A stretch of DNA of 62,768 bases, taken from the NCBI RefSeq assembly GCF_042680805.1, contig NZ_JBHUEM010000015.1, forward strand, positions 1 to 62,768, in the 5' to 3' direction. The position numbers were made by a program, and so were the translations under genes. Of the stretch, positions 59,715 to 62,768 are shown piece by piece. The notes beneath the pieces were generated by a model, which was not told the origin of the DNA, searched no databases, and saw only the letters and a list, made by a program, of their open reading frames with translations. Within the stretch, counting starts at the first letter, position 1, and each line of letters begins with the position of its first letter. This DNA comes from Bacillus_CJ salitolerans. GTDB lineage: Bacteria; Bacillota; Bacilli; Bacillales; SA4.

Positions 59715-61517
59715 ATGAATTCAGATTATTATTATATAAAAATTAGGAAGCACTTTAGTTCATATAGAATTGGTGAAAGCTTTACTGTAAGAATGGATGA
59801 TCTTTTAGAAGTGATGGAGTGCACTCGAAGAAATGTACAATTACAATTTAATAAAATGAAGGAGAAAGGGTTAATTGAATGGAGTCCCGGGAAAGGCAGA
59901 GGAAATCCTTCTTCTCTTACTTTTTTACAGCCTGTTCAAGATCTGGTTATTGATAGAGCTAAACAGTTTGTTCTAAAGGGACATATTGACGAAGCTTGGA
60001 AGCTTATTGATACCCATGATATTGGTGCTGTAAAATTTGAGTTCTCAGAATGGCTATATCGCCACATTGGCTTTCAACAAGTTGATAACGATATGGATAC
60101 ATTAAGATTACCATTTTATCGACCTGTATTAGAATTAGATCCAACTTTTGTTCACCGAAGAACAGAAGCCCATCTAGTCAATCAAGTCTTTAATACACTT
60201 GTCACTTATGATGAGCGAACGGAGGAAATAACCTCGCAGCTGAGCTATTTTTGGGAGTGTAATCATACTAAAACAAAATGGCGTTTTTATATTCGAAAGG
60301 GTGTAAAGTTTCACCATGGGAAAGTATTAACTACTGAGGATGTTGAATTCACCTTTAATAGAATAATAAATGAGTCACATTTTGATGAAATAAGACGAAC
60401 AATAAAAAATATCGAAAAAATAAGTACAACCATTATTGAATTTACTTTAAACGAGCCTAATGTATTATTTTTACATTATTTATGCAATGTTCGTTGTTCG
60501 ATTATCCCAAAAGACTATATGGATTTAAATACATCACATCCTTTCACAGTTCAACCTGTTGGTTCTGGTCCATTCAAAATGGTCGAAAACAATGATTCAA
60601 TATTAGTATTGGAAGCGCATGATCATTATTTTGAAGGAAGACCTCACTTAGATAGAATAGAGATGTGGGTTTGGCCAAATTATCAGGAACAAAAAGTACT
60701 AAGGAGGCTTGAACAGGATGATATATATTATGGTGAATTACCTGTGAGTAGAGAAACATACACGCAAGTTGAAAATATAGAACAAGGATGTACGTATCTA
60801 ACCTTTAATCTTAGAATAAAAGGTCCACTACAAGACCCATTGTTACGAAAGGCAATTGATTTATGTATAAGTAGAGAGGATATGATTCAAGACAACCACA
60901 TCAACGGAATAATAGCACATTGTTTTTTTCCTTCTATTAGTTTAAATGTTATTCAAAGCCAATCTGATGAATATAATGTAGCGGCGATCCTTGCTGAATC
61001 ATCATCCTACAATGGTGAGGAGCTAACATTATATACATACGAAATGCCATCAAATGAAAGAAATGCATATTGGTTAAAAGAACGATTATTCCAAATCGGT
61101 GTTAAAGTAAAAGTTGTTATCCTCCCAATAAATCAGCTCTCAGATCCACATGTAATTATGAAAGCGGATATGATAGCTGCAGGGGAAGTACTTGGTGCAA
61201 TAGCTGATGTTTCACTAATTGAAATGTTTACTGATAGAAATGGGTTTATTTATAATCATTTACATGACGATTATAGAAAATACGTAGACCATTTTGTTTC
61301 ACTTTGTAAAAAAGATGAGAGAATTGAAAATAGATTGGAATATTTGTATCAACTACAAGTAATTCTTCAAGAAAATCGAAGCTATTTATGTCTATATCAT
61401 GTGAAGCAAACGCTAAAACATAGTAACTCGTTAAGCGGAATTATGCTTAATGCTTGGGGTAAAGTCGATTATAAAAACATTTGGATAAGAAATTTCCAAG
61501 AAAAAGGAGCTTTCTAA
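59715..61517 (+). CDS. SgrR-family transcriptional regulator with solute-binding domain
   Basis: The 600-residue protein has an N-terminal winged helix (SgrR_N, about 1-80, MECTRRNVQLQFNKMKEKG). An SBP_bac_5 peptide/sugar-binding domain follows (about 110-560: RRTEAHLVNQVFNTLVTYDE, WRFYIRKGVKFHHGKVLTTEDVEFTFN). No signal peptide is present, so the ligand domain is cytosolic. E. coli SgrR responds to sugar-phosphate stress and is paired with the SetA exporter; here the neighbour is also an MFS exporter. GGGGAG precedes the ATG. Confidence 0.9.
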   Translation: MNSDYYYIKIRKHFSSYRIGESFTVRMDDLLEVMECTRRNVQLQFNKMKEKGLIEWSPGKGRGNPSSLTFLQPVQDLVIDRAKQFVLKGHIDEAWKLIDTHDIGAVKFEFSEWLYRHIGFQQVDNDMDTLRLPFYRPVLELDPTFVHRRTEAHLVNQVFNTLVTYDERTEEITSQLSYFWECNHTKTKWRFYIRKGVKFHHGKVLTTEDVEFTFNRIINESHFDEIRRTIKNIEKISTTIIEFTLNEPNVLFLHYLCNVRCSIIPKDYMDLNTSHPFTVQPVGSGPFKMVENNDSILVLEAHDHYFEGRPHLDRIEMWVWPNYQEQKVLRRLEQDDIYYGELPVSRETYTQVENIEQGCTYLTFNLRIKGPLQDPLLRKAIDLCISREDMIQDNHINGIIAHCFFPSISLNVIQSQSDEYNVAAILAESSSYNGEELTLYTYEMPSNERNAYWLKERLFQIGVKVKVVILPINQLSDPHVIMKADMIAAGEVLGAIADVSLIEMFTDRNGFIYNHLHDDYRKYVDHFVSLCKKDERIENRLEYLYQLQVILQENRSYLCLYHVKQTLKHSNSLSGIMLNAWGKVDYKNIWIRNFQEKGAF

Positions 61518-61539
61518 CAATTAGAGAGTTCCTTTTTTT
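61503..61539 (+). terminator. SgrR-like gene terminator
   Basis: AAGGA-CTTTCT pairs with AGAGAG-TCCTT, with one bulge on each side, and a T run follows. It overlaps the stop codon. Confidence 0.75.
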
Positions 61540-61644
61540 GTCATAATTGATTTTGTAATATGGATTACTTTCGTGATATTCTTAAATTAAGTACACTTAA
61601 TAGTTAAGTTAACTACAATATTTGCGGGGAAGAGGTCGAGTAAA

Positions 61645-62088
61645 TTGGATTTAATGAAACTACTGTTAGAAACTCACGAGATTTCCGAGCAAATCCAAAT
61701 GGTTTTTGTTAAACAATATCAAAACGTTCTACAAAATTATGAACTAACATCAAAGCACACTATCATCCTTCAACTTGCACACAAAAAAGAAAATCCCACT
61801 ATGAATGAAATTGCAGAAATTCTTGGTGTTACACCTAGTGCAGCCAGTCAGTTTGTGAAAAAATTAGAACAAAAAAGATATGTAAAGAGAGAAGTAAATA
61901 AAAATAATAGACGTGAAACGTTTGTTCTGCTAGACAATAAAGGAAGAGCTTTTTTTGAAGAATTAAGTAGAATTGATCAATCCGTCATAGAGAAATATTT
62001 ATTAAAACTACCAGAGCAAGATATTATCCAATATCATGCGATTTTAAAGAAACTGTACGACATCGTGGTTTCCACTTCGAATACTTAA
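61645..62088 (+). CDS. MarR-family transcriptional regulator
   Basis: This 147-residue winged-helix dimer shows the HTH MNEIAEILGVTPSAASQFVKKLEQKRYVKRE and the wing (NNRRETFVLLDNKG). MarR proteins usually repress efflux or stress genes and respond to small molecules. The start is TTG with GAGGTC upstream; ATG 61654 is an alternative. The gene next to it is a membrane protein. Confidence 0.9.
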   Translation: MDLMKLLLETHEISEQIQMVFVKQYQNVLQNYELTSKHTIILQLAHKKENPTMNEIAEILGVTPSAASQFVKKLEQKRYVKREVNKNNRRETFVLLDNKGRAFFEELSRIDQSVIEKYLLKLPEQDIIQYHAILKKLYDIVVSTSNT

Positions 62089-62162
62089 ACGAGTGTAAGA
62101 AAATGGATTGACTTATTCTTCCTATTAGTAGCAACATATGAACCTTCTAAGGAGAGGTGTAT

Positions 62163-62669
62163 ATGAATATCCCGATCGAAATCATTTATTTACTTGAACT
62201 TGTTATAGTCAGTATTGGATTATATAGAATTATTACATTTGTTAAAAAATATAAAGCTCTGCCTTCTAACATGAAAGTAGATGATAAATTGAGAGAAGTT
62301 GTACATCGACAGTTTAAGAATAAGATAATCGCAACTATTATTGCACGGGAGATACTTGTAATCTATTACCTTTTCACTAAAGCAGATAAACAATCTAATA
62401 ATAGAAATGTTGAAGAATTCACAATATATAAGGATACAGGCTACACAGGATTATTGATTGCCCTTGTATCTGCATTAGTTCTAGAAGGGGTAGGTCTCTC
62501 TTTTTTGCTCCATCACTGGAATGCAATAGTTGCATGGATTCATATTCTCCTTAGTCTGTACGGAATTGCCTTTCTTATAGGTGATTATAAGGCGATAAAA
62601 AGAAATCCATTTCTATTGAATGAATCCCAATTAATTATGCAACTTGGATTGAGATATAATATGATGTGA
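62163..62669 (+). CDS. hypothetical membrane protein, 168 aa
   Basis: The sequence has hydrophobic helices at about 4-22, 100-122 and 126-146. A charged loop lies between them. AAGGAGAGG precedes ATG 62163. It lies 75 bases after the MarR gene and could be its target. I do not recognise the family. The last 99 bases of the window hold nothing more. Confidence 0.65.
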   Translation: MNIPIEIIYLLELVIVSIGLYRIITFVKKYKALPSNMKVDDKLREVVHRQFKNKIIATIIAREILVIYYLFTKADKQSNNRNVEEFTIYKDTGYTGLLIALVSALVLEGVGLSFLLHHWNAIVAWIHILLSLYGIAFLIGDYKAIKRNPFLLNESQLIMQLGLRYNMM

Positions 62670-62768
62670 CCGTCAAGTAGAATGACACAATTTCTGCTCA
62701 TTAATTTGAAACACTTTGCTGCTCAAATATCGTTGATCTATGTTTCATTCTCCAACTATCTTCATTTA

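Overview
The window looks like chromosomal DNA of an endospore-forming, low-GC Bacillaceae member. The evidence is B-type RNase P RNA, three small acid-soluble spore protein genes (sspO, sspN, tlp), spore-coat-like and YjcZ-like proteins, strong AGGAGG ribosome binding sites, frequent GTG/TTG starts and sigma-A style promoters. From memory, the backbone sspO-acnA-yneN-sspN-tlp-yneP-yneQ-yneR-plsY-yneT-parE-parC follows the Bacillus subtilis citB-to-parC order, with extra genes inserted. The species cannot be named from sequence alone.

Layout. 1-1664: a tRNA array (partial Leu, Arg, Ala, Met, Ser, fMet, Asp, Trp, Cys, Gly, Ile, Asn), then an RNase P RNA gene with its own promoter, then tRNA-Gln and one terminator, then a lone tyrosine recombinase. 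2689-8021: sspO, aconitase with CcpC-like operators, the thioredoxin-like YneN, and an IS150-type insertion sequence that split the yneN terminator. 8230-12395: an FbpB-like peptide, sspN, tlp, a double-AAA SpoVK/CbbX-like ATPase, yneP, yneQ, yneR. 12758-15409: an ECF sigma factor operon with an autoregulatory-looking promoter. 15425-23947: a CapA-like protein, plsY, a GH18 spore-lytic-type protein, topoisomerase III, a DEAD-box helicase and a small unknown gene. 24389-29384: yneT, parE, parC. 29419-30750: a leader-peptide attenuator in front of an RsgA-type GTPase. 31068-37652: a DUF120-like protein, manganese catalase, msrAB, an orphan sensor kinase, small proteins and two gene remnants. 37757-43884: a CobW-family GTPase with a possible Zur box, a second orphan kinase, an ATP-grasp ligase, tag, a palindromic MITE-like element and a coat-like protein. 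44071-53729: molybdenum cofactor genes (moeA, mobB, moaE, moaD, moaA), fdhD, an oxalate/formate-type transporter, an MpsC/DUF2294 protein and a formate dehydrogenase-like molybdoenzyme. 53734-62768: small genes, ppaC, a cold shock gene, paired YjcZ-like genes, an MFS exporter divergent from an SgrR-like regulator, a MarR regulator and a membrane protein.

How the genes work together. The spore genes and the two PAS kinases fit sporulation control. The molybdenum genes make the cofactor and sulfurate it (FdhD) for the dehydrogenase at 51369, which with the transporter at 49300 forms a formate or small-acid oxidation module. That module has possible catabolite (cre) sites and terminator hairpins in both leaders.

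The two most interesting items are these. First, RNase P RNA sits upstream of tRNA-Gln in one apparent transcription unit, so RNase P would cut its own precursor. Second, a classical leader-peptide attenuator with mutually exclusive hairpins precedes an RsgA-like ribosome-assembly GTPase. Four degenerate copies of a dispersed palindromic repeat also mark intergenic gaps.
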